DNA of 64,000 nucleotides from Lonsdalea britannica (GTDB lineage Bacteria; Pseudomonadota; Gammaproteobacteria; Enterobacterales; Enterobacteriaceae): NCBI RefSeq assembly GCF_002111595.1, contig NZ_LUTN01000009.1, positions 62,001 to 126,000 of the forward strand, read 5' to 3'. Shown piece by piece: positions 37,248 to 47,379 of this stretch (position 1 is its first letter; each line of letters starts with the position of its first letter). The notes under the pieces were generated by a model. It saw only the letters and a program-made list of their open reading frames with translations, ran no database searches and was not told where the DNA came from. The position numbers and the translations under genes were made by a program.

Positions 37248-39260
37248 TTACGAGGCGGCGATAAACTGCGCCCGCAGCGCCTGAACCTCGTCGCGCAGGT
37301 TGGCGGCGTCCTCGAATTCCAGATTCTGCGCATGTTTCAACATTTGCGCTTCCAACTGGGCGATCTTTTGCTCCAGCGCCTTCGGGGTCAGCAGTGCGTA
37401 ACTCGCATCCGGCTCGGCGGCCTGACGGCCACGGCCCTTGCCCTTGTGGTTCGGCGACTGGCCGATTTGCAGAATATCGCCGATTTTCTTGTTGAGCTTC
37501 TGCGGCACGATGCCGTGCTGTTCGTTGTGCTCCTGCTGTTTCTCTCTACGACGCTGCGTTTCCGAGATCGCACGCTCCATCGACGGGGTGATCTTGTCGC
37601 CGTAAAGAATGGCTTTACCGTTCAGGTTACGCGCGGCACGTCCGATGGTCTGAATTAATGAGCGCTCGGAACGCAGGAAGCCTTCTTTATCCGCATCCAG
37701 GATCGCCACCAGCGAGACCTCCGGCATATCCAACCCTTCTCGCAACAGGTTGATCCCGACCAGCACGTCGAACTCGCCGAGTCGCAGGTCGCGGATGATT
37801 TCCACCCGCTCAACCGTATCGATATCCGAGTGCAGGTAGCGGACACGCTCGCCGTGCTCCTCCAGATATTCCGTCAGGTCTTCCGCCATCCGCTTGGTCA
37901 GCGTCGTGACCAGCACGCGCTCGTTGATGGCGACGCGCTTGCGGATTTCCGACAGCAGATCGTCCACCTGCGTGGACACCGGCCGCACTTCGATGATCGG
38001 GTCCAATAAACCGGTGGGACGCACGACTTGATCGATAACTTCGCCGCCAGACTTCTCCAGTTCGTACTTGCCCGGCGTCGCCGACACATAGATGCTCTGC
38101 GGCGCGAGCGCCTCAAACTCCTCAAACTTCATCGGTCGGTTGTCCAGCGCCGACGGCAGACGGAAACCGTACTCGACCAGCGTTTCCTTGCGCGCCCGGT
38201 CGCCGCGATACATCCCGCCCAGCTGCGGAATTGTGACGTGGGATTCATCGATCACCAGCAGGCCGTCCGCCGGCAGGTAGTCGAACAGCGTCGGCGGCGG
38301 CTCGCCCGGGCCGCGACCGGACAGATAGCGGGAGTAGTTTTCGATGCCGGAGCAGTAGCCCAGCTCGTTCATCATCTCCAGATCGAACGTAGTGCGCTGC
38401 ATAATGCGCTGCTCTTCCAGCAGCTTGTTATTGGCGAGCAGGATTTTGCGACGGTCGCCCAGCTCGTCCTTAATCTCTTCCATCGCCTGCAGAATACGCT
38501 CGCGCGGCGTGACGTAGTGCGTCTTGGGATAGATGGTAAAACGCGGCACGTTGCTGATGATCTGCCCGGTCAGGGAATCAAACAGCGACAGCCGTTCCAC
38601 TTCGTCGTCAAACAGCTCCACGCGGAGCGCCACGTCGTCCGATTCCGCCGGATAGATGTCGATGACATCGCCGCGTACCCGAAAGGTACCGCGCTGGAAA
38701 GCCTGATCGTTACGGGCATACTGCAATTCCGCCAATCGACGCAGGATATCCCGCTGCCCGATCAACATGCCCTGAGACAGGTGCAATATCATTTTCAGAT
38801 ACAGCGCCTTGTCACCCAGACCATAGATTGCCGAGACGGAGGCCACCACCACGACATCGCGACGCTCCAGCAGCGCTTTGGTCGCGGAAAGACGCATCTG
38901 TTCGATATGCTCGTTCACCGAGGCATCTTTCTCGATGAAAGTGTCAGAACTCGGTACGTAGGCTTCCGGTTGGTAGTAGTCGTAGTAGGAGACGAAATAT
39001 TCCACCGCGTTCTCCGGGAAGAACTCTTTCATTTCGCCATACAGCTGCGCCGCCAGGGTTTTATTGGGCGCCAGCACCATCGTGGGCCGGTTGAGGTCGG
39101 CGATGACGTTAGCCACCGTGAAGGTCTTGCCTGAACCGGTAACGCCCAGCAGCGTCTGGTGTGCCAGACCGTCTTCCAGACCTTCCTTTAGCCTGCGAAT
39201 GGCTTCCGGCTGGTCGCCTGCAGGTTTGTAGGCGGAATGCAGTTTAAATTCTTTACTCAT
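37248..39260 (-). CDS. uvrB: UvrB, excinuclease ABC subunit B
   Basis: 670 residues. Walker A GVTGSGKT is near residues 39-46, followed by the beta-hairpin region ([21 protein letters not shown]), helicase motifs, and a C-terminal UVR domain that binds UvrC ([25 protein letters not shown]). Damage-recognition and strand-opening subunit of nucleotide excision repair. A LexA box lies about 100 bp upstream. Confidence 0.97.
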   Translation of the reverse strand: MSKEFKLHSAYKPAGDQPEAIRRLKEGLEDGLAHQTLLGVTGSGKTFTVANVIADLNRPTMVLAPNKTLAAQLYGEMKEFFPENAVEYFVSYYDYYQPEAYVPSSDTFIEKDASVNEHIEQMRLSATKALLERRDVVVVASVSAIYGLGDKALYLKMILHLSQGMLIGQRDILRRLAELQYARNDQAFQRGTFRVRGDVIDIYPAESDDVALRVELFDDEVERLSLFDSLTGQIISNVPRFTIYPKTHYVTPRERILQAMEEIKDELGDRRKILLANNKLLEEQRIMQRTTFDLEMMNELGYCSGIENYSRYLSGRGPGEPPPTLFDYLPADGLLVIDESHVTIPQLGGMYRGDRARKETLVEYGFRLPSALDNRPMKFEEFEALAPQSIYVSATPGKYELEKSGGEVIDQVVRPTGLLDPIIEVRPVSTQVDDLLSEIRKRVAINERVLVTTLTKRMAEDLTEYLEEHGERVRYLHSDIDTVERVEIIRDLRLGEFDVLVGINLLREGLDMPEVSLVAILDADKEGFLRSERSLIQTIGRAARNLNGKAILYGDKITPSMERAISETQRRREKQQEHNEQHGIVPQKLNKKIGDILQIGQSPNHKGKGRGRQAAEPDASYALLTPKALEQKIAQLEAQMLKHAQNLEFEDAANLRDEVQALRAQFIAAS

Positions 39261-39364
39261 GAGCTGGGCTACCTGATTGGAGAAGATGAAAGAAACGACG
39301 GTCGGTCACGAAGTCGACTTCCTCAGTATGGAAAGCGATCGGGTTGAATGCCAGCCACATGATA

Positions 39365-39380
39365 CTGGATATAACCCCAG
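39365..39380. promoter_or_regulatory. LexA (SOS) box of uvrB
   Basis: CTG (39365-39367), ten bases with an AT-rich core (GATATAACCC), then CAG (39378-39380). This fits the LexA consensus CTG-N10-CAG, preceded by TA as in strong boxes. It is about 105 bp before the uvrB start, and uvrB is a classic SOS gene. Confidence 0.8.
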
Positions 39381-39641
39381 CCTCAAGTTTTGTGTGCCGC
39401 GATAGCATATTGCGATGGCCTTAGCCAGCGCGAAAATGCATCTTATCCCCAGCTGTCACCGCAGTGACATTAAAATGTATTGAACGTTGACCGGAATTTA
39501 CACAACTCGCCAGCGGCGCGAGAAATGACGCTTGATTTTAATTAAGCTATTGATTTTTATTACATTGACCAAAAAGCCGAGAATACCGTCAACCTGAGCA
39601 AAACCCGCGCCAGCTCTCGTCTGGATGCGTTTTTCTAATCC

Positions 39642-39677
39642 TCATACACACGGTTATCCACAGAAATGGTGGATAAC
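39642..39677. promoter_or_regulatory. DnaA-box cluster, candidate DARS1
   Basis: TTATCCACA (39654-39662) is a perfect DnaA box. TCATACACA (39642-39650) is one mismatch from the consensus in the same direction, and the opposite strand carries TTATCCACC (39676-39668). GTTATCCAC and GTGGATAAC form a 9-bp inverted repeat. In E. coli the DnaA-reactivating sequence DARS1, which converts ADP-DnaA to ATP-DnaA, lies between bioD and uvrB, the same place as here. Confidence 0.78.
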
Positions 39678-39911
39678 TCCCACAAGAGCCCGGTGGTCCT
39701 GAGTTGGAGATAGAGACCCGAACTCACTGTATGGGGATGCAACCATTTTTTTAAACTTTATTTTCTGACGTAATGATGATCCGGCGAGGCGAAAAAAGGC
39801 GCTTGTGTGTTGATTAACGTCAAAAAAACCACCCAAAATCACCCTGAAAAAGTTTTTTTCAAGATGCTTTTTCCTATCAATTTTTAGCACCTTTAGTCTT
39901 TTCGTCGCCGA

Positions 39912-40595
39912 TTACGTGCTGAGCGCAGCCAGGTTCAGATACTGCCCCAAGTTCTGCCCCGGCTCAGGATCGGTCAAATGCGGAATTTCACCCAGCATCG
40001 GCGCAGGAATCTGCTGCTGAAGCGACTGCAAATAAGCCTGATGACGGTTGCCGGGCGGAGCGACGTCATTGGCTATCCATCCCGCCAGCGTTAGCCCGGC
40101 CTGTTGCACAGCCTGCGCGGTGAGCATGGCGTGATTGATGCAGCCCAGCTTGACGCCAACGACCAGAATGACCGGCAGTTGCTCCTGCACGACCCAGTCC
40201 GCATACGTCTGATACGGCGAAAGCGGCGTGAACCATCCGCCAGCGCCTTCCACTAACACCCACTCCGAACGGGCCGTCAACGCGCGTAGCCCCGCGCTGA
40301 GCGCGTCGAATTCGATCGGGCGCCCTTCGTCTGCGCTGACGATATGCGGCGATGTCGGCTCGGCGAAAGCCAGCGGGTTGACCTCGTCATAGGCCATCGT
40401 CAGCCGACTGTTGGCCTGTAGCCACAATGCATCTCGATTGCGCAGCCCGTCAGGCGTCATGTCGCAGCCGGAGGCCACAGGCTTGTAACCCGCGGTGAGA
40501 TACCCGTCGCGTCCGGCCGCCTGTAACAGCGCGGCGCTGGCGACCGTTTTGCCCACGTCGGTGTCCGTGCCGGTCACGAACCAGCGCTTAGTCAT
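39912..40595 (-). CDS. bioD: BioD, dethiobiotin synthetase
   Basis: 227 residues from ATG 40595; the frame is open two codons further to a TTG, which is less likely. The P-loop is GTDTDVGKT near residue 10. AGYKPVASG, FAEPTSPH and VEGAGGWFTPLS are family motifs. It forms the ureido ring of dethiobiotin from DAPA, CO2 and ATP. It overlaps the end of bioC. Last gene of bioBFCD. Confidence 0.95.
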   Translation of the reverse strand: MTKRWFVTGTDTDVGKTVASAALLQAAGRDGYLTAGYKPVASGCDMTPDGLRNRDALWLQANSRLTMAYDEVNPLAFAEPTSPHIVSADEGRPIEFDALSAGLRALTARSEWVLVEGAGGWFTPLSPYQTYADWVVQEQLPVILVVGVKLGCINHAMLTAQAVQQAGLTLAGWIANDVAPPGNRHQAYLQSLQQQIPAPMLGEIPHLTDPEPGQNLGQYLNLAALST

Positions 40596-41352
40596 GTTCA
40601 ATCACTCCCAACATCCGTTGATAAGTCAGAGGGTAACCTTGCGGCTCACGCGGATAGACCTCCGCCAGCGCCCGCAGCCGTTCCCGATTAATGGCTCGGG
40701 AAGAGCGTCCTTCGTGCAGCCAGGTCGCGCCGACGCCCTTCAGCGAGCGCATCAGGCTCAGCACATCGGGGAAATAGCAGGTGATCGGCGCGCTGACCAA
40801 CCGATGGCGATAGGGCTGGCAGGCCGCTTCAATCTCCGGCACCGTCAAGAAACGATTGACCCGACGCGATCCATCCAGACGTTGCCATGCGCTTTCCAGC
40901 TCCGTCAGCGTGCCTTGCGCCAGCGTACAGAAGGCGATAGCGCCGCCAGGACGCGTCACGCGATGCAGCTCGCCCAGCCCGCGCGACAGGTCGTCGCACC
41001 ACTGGATCGCCAGATTGCTGAAGCACAGGTCCACGCTCGCCGTCGGTAACGGCAGATGTTCGATGTCGCCCAAGACATAGTGGGTCGCCGACGCCTGCTG
41101 TCGCGCTTCCGCCAACATCTGCGACGACAGGTCCAGCGCGGTAACGCGTTTGCACTGCGCCTGCCAGCGGCGGCTGAAATAGCCCGTCCCGCAGCCCGCG
41201 TCCAGCAATTCCACCCCGGCGTGACCATCCAGCAGCGACATCAGCCGCTCCCCGCTATCGCGCTGTAGCTCGGAAAAGCGGTCGTAGTGGGTGGCGGCGC
41301 GGCCAAACGCCCGCGCGATCGCCCGCTTATGGGGGGACTCAGCCTGCGTCAT
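40588..41352 (-). CDS. bioC: BioC, malonyl-ACP O-methyltransferase
   Basis: 254 residues. The SAM-binding motif is [15 protein letters not shown] near residues 50-60, followed by LDLSSQML and GDIEHLPL. It methylates malonyl-ACP to disguise it for pimelate synthesis. It overlaps bioF (14 bp) and bioD (8 bp), as expected for a coupled operon. Confidence 0.94.
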   Translation of the reverse strand: MTQAESPHKRAIARAFGRAATHYDRFSELQRDSGERLMSLLDGHAGVELLDAGCGTGYFSRRWQAQCKRVTALDLSSQMLAEARQQASATHYVLGDIEHLPLPTASVDLCFSNLAIQWCDDLSRGLGELHRVTRPGGAIAFCTLAQGTLTELESAWQRLDGSRRVNRFLTVPEIEAACQPYRHRLVSAPITCYFPDVLSLMRSLKGVGATWLHEGRSSRAINRERLRALAEVYPREPQGYPLTYQRMLGVIEHD

Positions 41353-42485
41353 GCAACACCTCCAGCAGCCGGTCGATGTCCTGCGGCGTATGACTCGCGG
41401 TCAAGGTGATACGCAGACGAGAGGTGCCCGGCGGCACCGTCGGCGGCCGCATCGCGCCGACCCACAGCCCCTGATCGCGCAACGTCTGGGACAGCGCCAG
41501 CGTGTGGTGATTGTCGCCGACGATCAGCGGTTGGATCGCGCTCTGGGACGTTTGCAGTTGATAGGCCAACCCGGCGGCACCGTGACGAAAGTGGGCGATG
41601 TTGTCCGTCAGACGCTGCCGCAGGTCGTCGCCATGACGCACGACGTCCAGCGCCGCACTCAGCGCGCAGGCCTGAGCGGGCGGCATTGAGGTGCTATAGA
41701 TGAGGTGGCGGGCGAACTGCGTCAGATACTCCGCGACGTCGTGGCGACACAGCACCGCCGCGCCGCTGGCGCCGAACGCTTTACCGAAGGTGACGATTAG
41801 CAGCTCAGGCTGAATGCCTGATTCCAGCAGCTGCCGCGCCCCTCCTCGCCCACTACGCCGATACCATGCGCATCGTCCACCATCAGCCACGCGCCGTGCT
41901 GACGGCTCGCCGCCTGCAGTTCAGGCAGCGGCGCCGCATCCCCATCCATGCTGAAGATGCCTTCCGTCACCGCCAGCGTCTGGCCGTCGCACGGCGAGCG
42001 CAACAGACGCTCCAGCCCCTCCGGCTGATTGTGCGGGAAGCGGCGTAACGTCGCGGGCGACAGCGCGGCGGCCTCCAGCAGCGACGCATGGCTCAGCTTG
42101 TCCGCCAGGATGCGATCCCCGGCTTCCGCCAGCGCGGCGATCACGGCCTGATTGGCGGCATAGCCGGAGATAAACAACAGCGCGCGATCGTAGCCGAGCC
42201 AGTCCGCCAGCTGCTGCTCCAGCGCTTCGTGCGCGACGCTGTAGCCGGTCACATGTCCCGAACCGCCGCTGCCTACGCCAAAACGCTCAGCGCCCTGCTG
42301 CCACGCGCGCACTATCGCGGGATGCTGGCTGATGCGAGATAATCGTTACTGGAAAAATTAAGGTAGCCGTGACCATTGCGTTCCAGCCAACGCCCGCCGC
42401 CGCATTCATTCACCTGACGCTGGCGGTAGGCTCCCTCCTCGCGCCGCTGCGTCAGCGCTCGTTCGATTCGTTGCTGCCAGCCCAT
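41339..42485 (-). CDS. bioF: BioF, 8-amino-7-oxononanoate synthase (two frameshifts)
   Basis: Read in three frames: [11 protein letters not shown] to NDYL, then a break near 42335; [19 protein letters not shown] through EEGRGSCW, then a break at 41822-41823; [17 protein letters not shown] to the end. Restoring one G and one A gives 382 residues (E. coli 384) with the PLP lysine in TFGKAFG. It condenses pimeloyl-ACP with alanine. It starts directly at the bioB stop (TGAATG). Neighbouring bio genes are intact, so sequencing error is likely. Confidence 0.92.
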
Positions 42486-43526
42486 TCAGACCGCCGCGTT
42501 GTAGAACTGCTCGGTGTCGGCGTTCATCAACTGCTCGGTCAGATGCTGTTGCTGCTGATTGTCGCCGTACTCGGTGCTGGTCTGCTGCGGGTTCAGTCCC
42601 AGCTTGCGGAACAGCTGCAAATCTTTGTCTTCTTTCGGGTTCGGGGTGGTCAACAGTTTGCAGCCGTAGAAAATCGAGTTCGCCCCGGCCATGAAGCACA
42701 TGGCCTGCGTCTGCTCGCTCATCTGCTCGCGCCCGGCGGACAGACGGACGTGCGATGTCGGCATCATGATGCGGGCGACGGCGATGGTGCGGACGAAATC
42801 AAACGGATCGACATCATCGTTTTCCGCCAGCGGCGTGCCTTTGACTTTGACCAGCATGTTGATCGGCACACTTTCCGGCGGTGTCGGCAGATTAGCCAGC
42901 TGCACCAGCAGACCGGCGCGGTCGCGTACCGTTTCGCCCAGACCGATGATCCCGCCGGAACAGACTTTGATCCCCGCTTCGCGCACTTTGCCGAGCGTAT
43001 CCAGACGCTCCTGATAAGTCCGGGTCGTGATGATGCTGCCGTAGAATTCCGGCGAGGTGTCGAGGTTATGGTTGTAAAAATCCAGCCCCGCTTCCGCCAG
43101 TCGCTCCGCCTGATCGCCCTGCAACGTCCCCAGCGTCATGCAGGTTTCCATGCCCAGCTCTTTCACGCCGCGCACCATCTCTTCCAGATAGGGCATGTCG
43201 CGCTCATGCGGGTTTTTCCAGGCGGCCCCCATACAGAAACGGGTCGAGCCCGCCGCCTTGGCCTGACGGGCCGAGGTCATCACCTGCTCCACCTGCATCA
43301 GACGTTCGGTTTCGATGCCGGTGCGATAACGGGAACTCTGGGGGCAATATTTGCAGTCTTCGGGGCAGGCGCCGGTCTTGATCGACAGCAGCGTGCTGAC
43401 CTGAACCTGGCGCGGATCGAAATGCTGCCGGTGAACGGTCTGCGCCTCATACATCAGCTCCAGAAAGGGCTTATTAAACAGGTCTTGCGCCTGTTCCAAC
43501 GTCCATTGAACACGTTCTGACATCAC
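42486..43526 (-). CDS. bioB: BioB, biotin synthase
   Basis: 346 residues, as in E. coli. The radical-SAM cysteines are C54, C58 and C61 (CPEDCKYC), and the later conserved cysteines and arginine for the [2Fe-2S] cluster are present. It inserts sulfur into dethiobiotin. First gene of bioBFCD, transcribed leftward from the shared bio operator. Confidence 0.97.
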   Translation of the reverse strand: MMSERVQWTLEQAQDLFNKPFLELMYEAQTVHRQHFDPRQVQVSTLLSIKTGACPEDCKYCPQSSRYRTGIETERLMQVEQVMTSARQAKAAGSTRFCMGAAWKNPHERDMPYLEEMVRGVKELGMETCMTLGTLQGDQAERLAEAGLDFYNHNLDTSPEFYGSIITTRTYQERLDTLGKVREAGIKVCSGGIIGLGETVRDRAGLLVQLANLPTPPESVPINMLVKVKGTPLAENDDVDPFDFVRTIAVARIMMPTSHVRLSAGREQMSEQTQAMCFMAGANSIFYGCKLLTTPNPKEDKDLQLFRKLGLNPQQTSTEYGDNQQQQHLTEQLMNADTEQFYNAAV

Positions 43527-43575
43527 TACAACTCCGGGTGAAAAAGATTTCGTCAGTGTAATTTATGCGGATATA

Positions 43576-43610
43576 CTGTCAACCAAATTGAAACAGATTT
43601 AGTTGACAAG
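43576..43610. promoter_or_regulatory. bioO, BirA operator/bidirectional promoter region
   Basis: CTGTCAACC (43576-43584) and AGTTGACAAG (43601-43610) are inverted half-sites around a 16-bp AT-rich spacer, matching the BirA operator pattern (TTGTAAAC type with one change per arm). It lies between divergent bioB and bioA. BirA-biotinoyl-AMP should repress both. The bioA ATG begins two bases after the operator, so the bioA leader is very short, as in E. coli. Confidence 0.85.
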
Positions 43611-43612
43611 TT

Positions 43613-44902
43613 ATGATCACTCCAGACGATCTCCAGTTTGACCAACGCCATATCTGGCACCCTTACACGTCCATGACCCACCCCCTGCCCTGCTATCCGG
43701 TGAGCGCCGCGCACGGTGTCGAACTCCAGTTGGAGGATGGCCGCACGCTGGTGGACGGCATGTCCTCCTGGTGGGCCGCGATCCACGGCTATAACCATCC
43801 CCGCATCAATCAGGCCGTCACGGAACAGCTGGGCCACATGTCCCACGTCATGTTCGGCGGCATCACCCATGCGCCCGCCATCGACCTGTGTCGTCGGCTG
43901 GTGGCGATGACGCCGGACGCGCTGGAGTGCGTGTTTCTGGCGGATTCCGGTTCGGTGGCGGTCGAGGTCGCCATGAAGATGGCGTTGCAGTATTGGCAGG
44001 CGCAGGGACAGTCGCGTCGCCAGTTTGTCACGCTGCGTCACGGCTATCACGGCGATACGCTGGGCGCGATGTCGGTGTGCGATCCGCAAAATTCGATGCA
44101 CAGCCTCTATCAGGGGTATCTGCCGCCGCACCTGTTCGCCGATGCCCCGCAGTGTCGTTTTGACGATATCTGGCAAGAAGAGGATGCCGATTCACTGGTC
44201 GCGCTCATCGAAAAGCAGACGGACAGCATCGCAGCCGTCATTCTGGAGCCTATCGTGCAGGGCGCAGGCGGCATGCGGTTCTACCATCCCGAATATCTGC
44301 GTCGGGTACGCCAGCTGTGTGACCAGTACGGAATTCCGCTGATCGCCGATGAGATCGCCACCGGCTTCGGCCGCACCGGCAAGCTGTTCGCCTGCGAACA
44401 TGCGGGCATCACGCCGGACATTCTTTGTCTCGGTAAGGCGCTGACCGGCGGCTATATGACGCTGTCGGCGACGCTCGCCACCCGGCATATCGCCGACACC
44501 ATCAGCGACGGCGACGCGGGCTGCTTCATGCACGGTCCCACTTTTATGGGCAACCCGCTTGCCTGCGCCGCCGCTAACGCCAGCCTGGCGCTGCTAGAGG
44601 AAGGGAACTGGTCGTCCCAGGTGCCCGCCATCGAAGCGCAGCTGCGCGCCGCGCTACTACCGCTGCTAGCCTCTCCGCGCGTGGCCGACGTCCGCGTGCT
44701 CGGCGCCATCGGCGTGGTGGAAACCGTCGCGCCGGTGAATATGGCGCGGCTGCAGCGCTTTTTTGTTAACAAAGGTGTCTGGATACGCCCCTTCGGTAAA
44801 CTGATCTATCTCATGCCGCCGTATATTATTTCAGCAGAGGCGTTATCCCGACTGACGGATGCCATCGCCGAAGCCTTATCGCAGAGTGAATTGTTCGACT
44901 AA
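43613..44902 (+). CDS. bioA: BioA, adenosylmethionine-8-amino-7-oxononanoate aminotransferase
   Basis: 429 residues. IWHPYTSM near the start and [12 protein letters not shown] are diagnostic; the PLP lysine lies in [10 protein letters not shown]. It uses SAM as amino donor to make DAPA. It is divergent from bioBFCD and shares the BirA operator. Confidence 0.96.
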   Translation: MITPDDLQFDQRHIWHPYTSMTHPLPCYPVSAAHGVELQLEDGRTLVDGMSSWWAAIHGYNHPRINQAVTEQLGHMSHVMFGGITHAPAIDLCRRLVAMTPDALECVFLADSGSVAVEVAMKMALQYWQAQGQSRRQFVTLRHGYHGDTLGAMSVCDPQNSMHSLYQGYLPPHLFADAPQCRFDDIWQEEDADSLVALIEKQTDSIAAVILEPIVQGAGGMRFYHPEYLRRVRQLCDQYGIPLIADEIATGFGRTGKLFACEHAGITPDILCLGKALTGGYMTLSATLATRHIADTISDGDAGCFMHGPTFMGNPLACAAANASLALLEEGNWSSQVPAIEAQLRAALLPLLASPRVADVRVLGAIGVVETVAPVNMARLQRFFVNKGVWIRPFGKLIYLMPPYIISAEALSRLTDAIAEALSQSELFD

Positions 44903-44949
44903 ATCCGCTTTTCTTGGTGAAAATACAGCGGTTTCTACATTGTGGGAAA

Positions 44950-44981
44950 CGGTGCTGCGCAACCCGTAGCACCGGCTTTCG
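44950..44981 (+). terminator. Hairpin after bioA
   Basis: CGGTGCT (44950-44956) pairs with AGCACCG (44968-44974), followed by a short GCTTTC. A weak terminator candidate about 50 bp after the bioA stop. Confidence 0.4.
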
Positions 44982-45025
44982 GTTAGCGCTATCATAAATC
45001 CCCTCAGTTAATCAGGAATCCTCCC

Positions 45026-45439
45026 ATGCGTAATACGATCACACTCTGCTGGCAGTATTTACGCGCTTTCGTATTGATTTACCTGTGCCTTTACGCAGGC
45101 AATACGATATCCGCGTTACTGCCTATCACTATCCCCGGCAGCATCATTGGCATGCTGATCCTTTTCGCCCTGCTCTCTTCGCAAATCCTTCCCGCCGACT
45201 GGGTCCGACCCGGTTGTCACCTGCTGATCCGCTATATGGCTTTGCTGTTCGTCCCCATTGGCGTCGGCGTGATGAGCTATTTCGATCTGTTGCGCAGCCA
45301 GTTTGGTCCTATCGTCGTCTCGTGTTTGATCAGTACGCTGGTTGTGATGGTGGTGGTCGGTTACTGCACTCAGATCATGCACAGGGAAAGAACGCTGCCG
45401 GGAGCGACGCAGGCAACTAAGGAAAAAGAGCAATGCTGA
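45026..45439 (+). CDS. yohJ: YohJ, CidA/LrgA-family membrane protein
   Basis: 137 residues with four hydrophobic spans and the LrgA-family segment ([16 protein letters not shown]). Holin-like family; with YohK it may form a transport or murein-hydrolase export system, but E. coli data are limited. It overlaps yohK by 7 bp. Confidence 0.9.
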   Translation: MRNTITLCWQYLRAFVLIYLCLYAGNTISALLPITIPGSIIGMLILFALLSSQILPADWVRPGCHLLIRYMALLFVPIGVGVMSYFDLLRSQFGPIVVSCLISTLVVMVVVGYCTQIMHRERTLPGATQATKEKEQC

Positions 45440-46128
45440 CCTATTTATGGTGGTCCTTGCCGCTGACGCTGCTGGTGTTTTTCGGCGCGCGCCGGGTGGC
45501 GATAAAACTGAACATGCCGCTGCTGAATCCGTTGCTGGTGTCCATGCTCATCATCATTCCCGTTCTGCTGCTGCTGCGTATCCCCTACGAACACTATTTC
45601 AAAGGCAGCGAGGTGCTGAACAACCTGTTGCAGCCCGCCGTGGTTGCGCTGGCGTTCCCGCTGTATGAACAAATTCATCAAATTCGCGCCCGGTGGAAAT
45701 CCATTATCACAGTCTGCTTTGTCGGCAGCCTGACCGCTATCGTCAGCGGCACGCTGGTGGCGTTGTGGCTGGGCGCGACGCCGGAAATCGCCGCGTCGGT
45801 CCTGCCCAAATCCGTGACCACCCCCATCGCGATGGCGGTCGCCAGCTCGATAGGCGGCATCCCCGCGATCAGCGCCGTCTGCGTGATCTTCGTCGGCATT
45901 CTCGGCGCGGTGATGGGCCATGCGCTGCTCAACCGCCTGAAGATTACAGTGAAGTCGGCGCGCGGGCTGTCGATGGGCACCGCGTCCCACGCGCTGGGCA
46001 CCGCCCGCTGCGCGGAAGTCGACTTTCAGGAAGGCGCGTTCAGTTCGCTGGCATTGGTGATCTGCGGCATTATGACGTCGCTGCTCGCGCCGTTCGTCTT
46101 CCCGCTATTGCTGCTGATGGCGCACTAA
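45433..46128 (+). CDS. yohK: YohK, CidB/LrgB-family membrane protein
   Basis: 231 residues and several membrane spans, with the LrgB segment [20 protein letters not shown] and [14 protein letters not shown]. Partner of YohJ. The order yohJ-yohK-cdd is the E. coli order. Confidence 0.92.
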   Translation: MLTYLWWSLPLTLLVFFGARRVAIKLNMPLLNPLLVSMLIIIPVLLLLRIPYEHYFKGSEVLNNLLQPAVVALAFPLYEQIHQIRARWKSIITVCFVGSLTAIVSGTLVALWLGATPEIAASVLPKSVTTPIAMAVASSIGGIPAISAVCVIFVGILGAVMGHALLNRLKITVKSARGLSMGTASHALGTARCAEVDFQEGAFSSLALVICGIMTSLLAPFVFPLLLLMAH

Positions 46129-46224
46129 GGACAGGAGCGCTCTCCGCCTTGCACGGATGAGCGCTCGCGCATGTCATATTTTGATCAAAAATGGCGCTCA
46201 ACTTTTCATTCGATTTCATGTCAT

Positions 46225-46240
46225 TGTGCTAAAGATCACA
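46225..46240. promoter_or_regulatory. CRP site upstream of cdd
   Basis: TGTGC-TAAAGA-TCACA is one base off the CRP consensus TGTGA-N6-TCACA, centred about 73 bp before the cdd start. A weaker copy (TGTCA-N6-GATCA) lies at 46172-46187. E. coli cdd is activated by two CRP dimers with CytR bound between them, and this layout fits that. Confidence 0.68.
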
Positions 46241-46305
46241 TTTAAGCGATTCAACTTCGGCTGTCCGCTATGCTTGAAAAAAGAACAATGAAAAGGGGGA
46301 CGTCA

Positions 46306-47193
46306 ATGCAATCACGGTTTCACGCCGCACTCAACCCGCTGCCCGAGGCAATAAAGGCGGTACTCACCCCAATACTCAATCGGGGAGATTTCGCCGCCTG
46401 GCTGTCTGCCGCTGACGTTGGACGCCTTTGTCTCGCCGGTCAGGTCGATGAGGCTCAGCTCGCGCTGATGCTGCTTCCGCTGGCAGCGGCCTGCGCCCAT
46501 GCGCCCATCTCGCATTTTCAGGTCGGTGCGGTCGCTCAGGGCGCCAGCGGCAACCTCTACTTCGGCGCCAACATGGAGTTCCCCGGCCTGCCCTTGCAAC
46601 AAAGCGTGCATGCGGAGCAAAGCGCCATCACTCATGCCTGGCTGCGTCATGAACGCGCGCTGCGTACGCTGACCGTCAACTATTCACCCTGCGGGCACTG
46701 TCGCCAGTTCATCAACGAACTGAACTCGGCGACGACGCTCACTATCAGCTTGCCCGAACGCACGCCTCAGTCCCTCTCCCATTATCTGCCCGACGCCTTC
46801 GGCCCGCGCGATCTGAATGTCGCCACGCTGCTGATGGACCAGGTTCATCATGGGTTGAGAGTCTACAGCGAGGATACGTTGGTGCAGGCCGCGCTGGCGG
46901 CGGCCAATCGGAGTCACGCGCCCTATACCGAAGCCTATAGCGGCGTCGCCTTGCAAACTCACTCCGGGGCGATTTACACCGGCTGCTACGCGGAAAATGC
47001 GGCCTTCAACCCCAGCCTCCCGCCGCTACAGGCGGCGCTGAATCTGATGAATCTGTCAGGGGAAAAAATCAGCGATTTACGGCATGCGGTGCTGGTCGAG
47101 CAGAAGCAGGCCGTCATCAGTCAATGGAGCGCGACACAGTCGATGCTGGGGGCATTGGGAGATGTTGATTTACGGTACGTTGTTATTGCGTGA
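46306..47193 (+). CDS. cdd: Cdd, cytidine deaminase
   Basis: 295 residues from ATG 46306 ([12 protein letters not shown]), with AAGGGGGA upstream; the frame extends 12 codons further but lacks similarity. The zinc site is VHAEQSA and PCGHCRQF, with the duplicated C-terminal domain of the dimeric enterobacterial enzyme. It deaminates cytidine and deoxycytidine for salvage. Follows yohJK. Confidence 0.95.
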   Translation: MQSRFHAALNPLPEAIKAVLTPILNRGDFAAWLSAADVGRLCLAGQVDEAQLALMLLPLAAACAHAPISHFQVGAVAQGASGNLYFGANMEFPGLPLQQSVHAEQSAITHAWLRHERALRTLTVNYSPCGHCRQFINELNSATTLTISLPERTPQSLSHYLPDAFGPRDLNVATLLMDQVHHGLRVYSEDTLVQAALAAANRSHAPYTEAYSGVALQTHSGAIYTGCYAENAAFNPSLPPLQAALNLMNLSGEKISDLRHAVLVEQKQAVISQWSATQSMLGALGDVDLRYVVIA

Positions 47194-47379
47194 TTGTTGC
47201 CCAATGCCAAACAGGGTGTGAGCTTGCTCACTTTTTAGTTGAATGCAAGCCATATGTAATTATTTTAATTAACATTGCCTGTACATATTCACTGGGTTCT
47301 TTAAGATTTTAAAGACACTTCGTTTCGTAGCTGCACCAGAACCCATTTCTGTTACCCCTAAAAAAAAGAGCTAAAAGTC

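Larger units (their letters stand above)
39261..39911. other. uvrB-bioD intergenic region
   Basis: 651 bp without a gene, holding a LexA box for uvrB and a cluster of DnaA boxes like E. coli DARS1 (both listed). The stretch 39840-39900, past the bioD stop, is AT-rich; the end of the bio operon transcript is expected there. Confidence 0.7.

Noticed and set aside
39654-39890. 78-codon minus-strand frame between uvrB and bioD
   Set aside because: It covers the DnaA-box cluster, is AT/Phe/Lys-rich by composition only, and has no ribosome site or similarity I can see.
42369-43520. 383-codon plus-strand frame opposite bioB
   Set aside because: bioB is unambiguous on the minus strand; this is its shadow.
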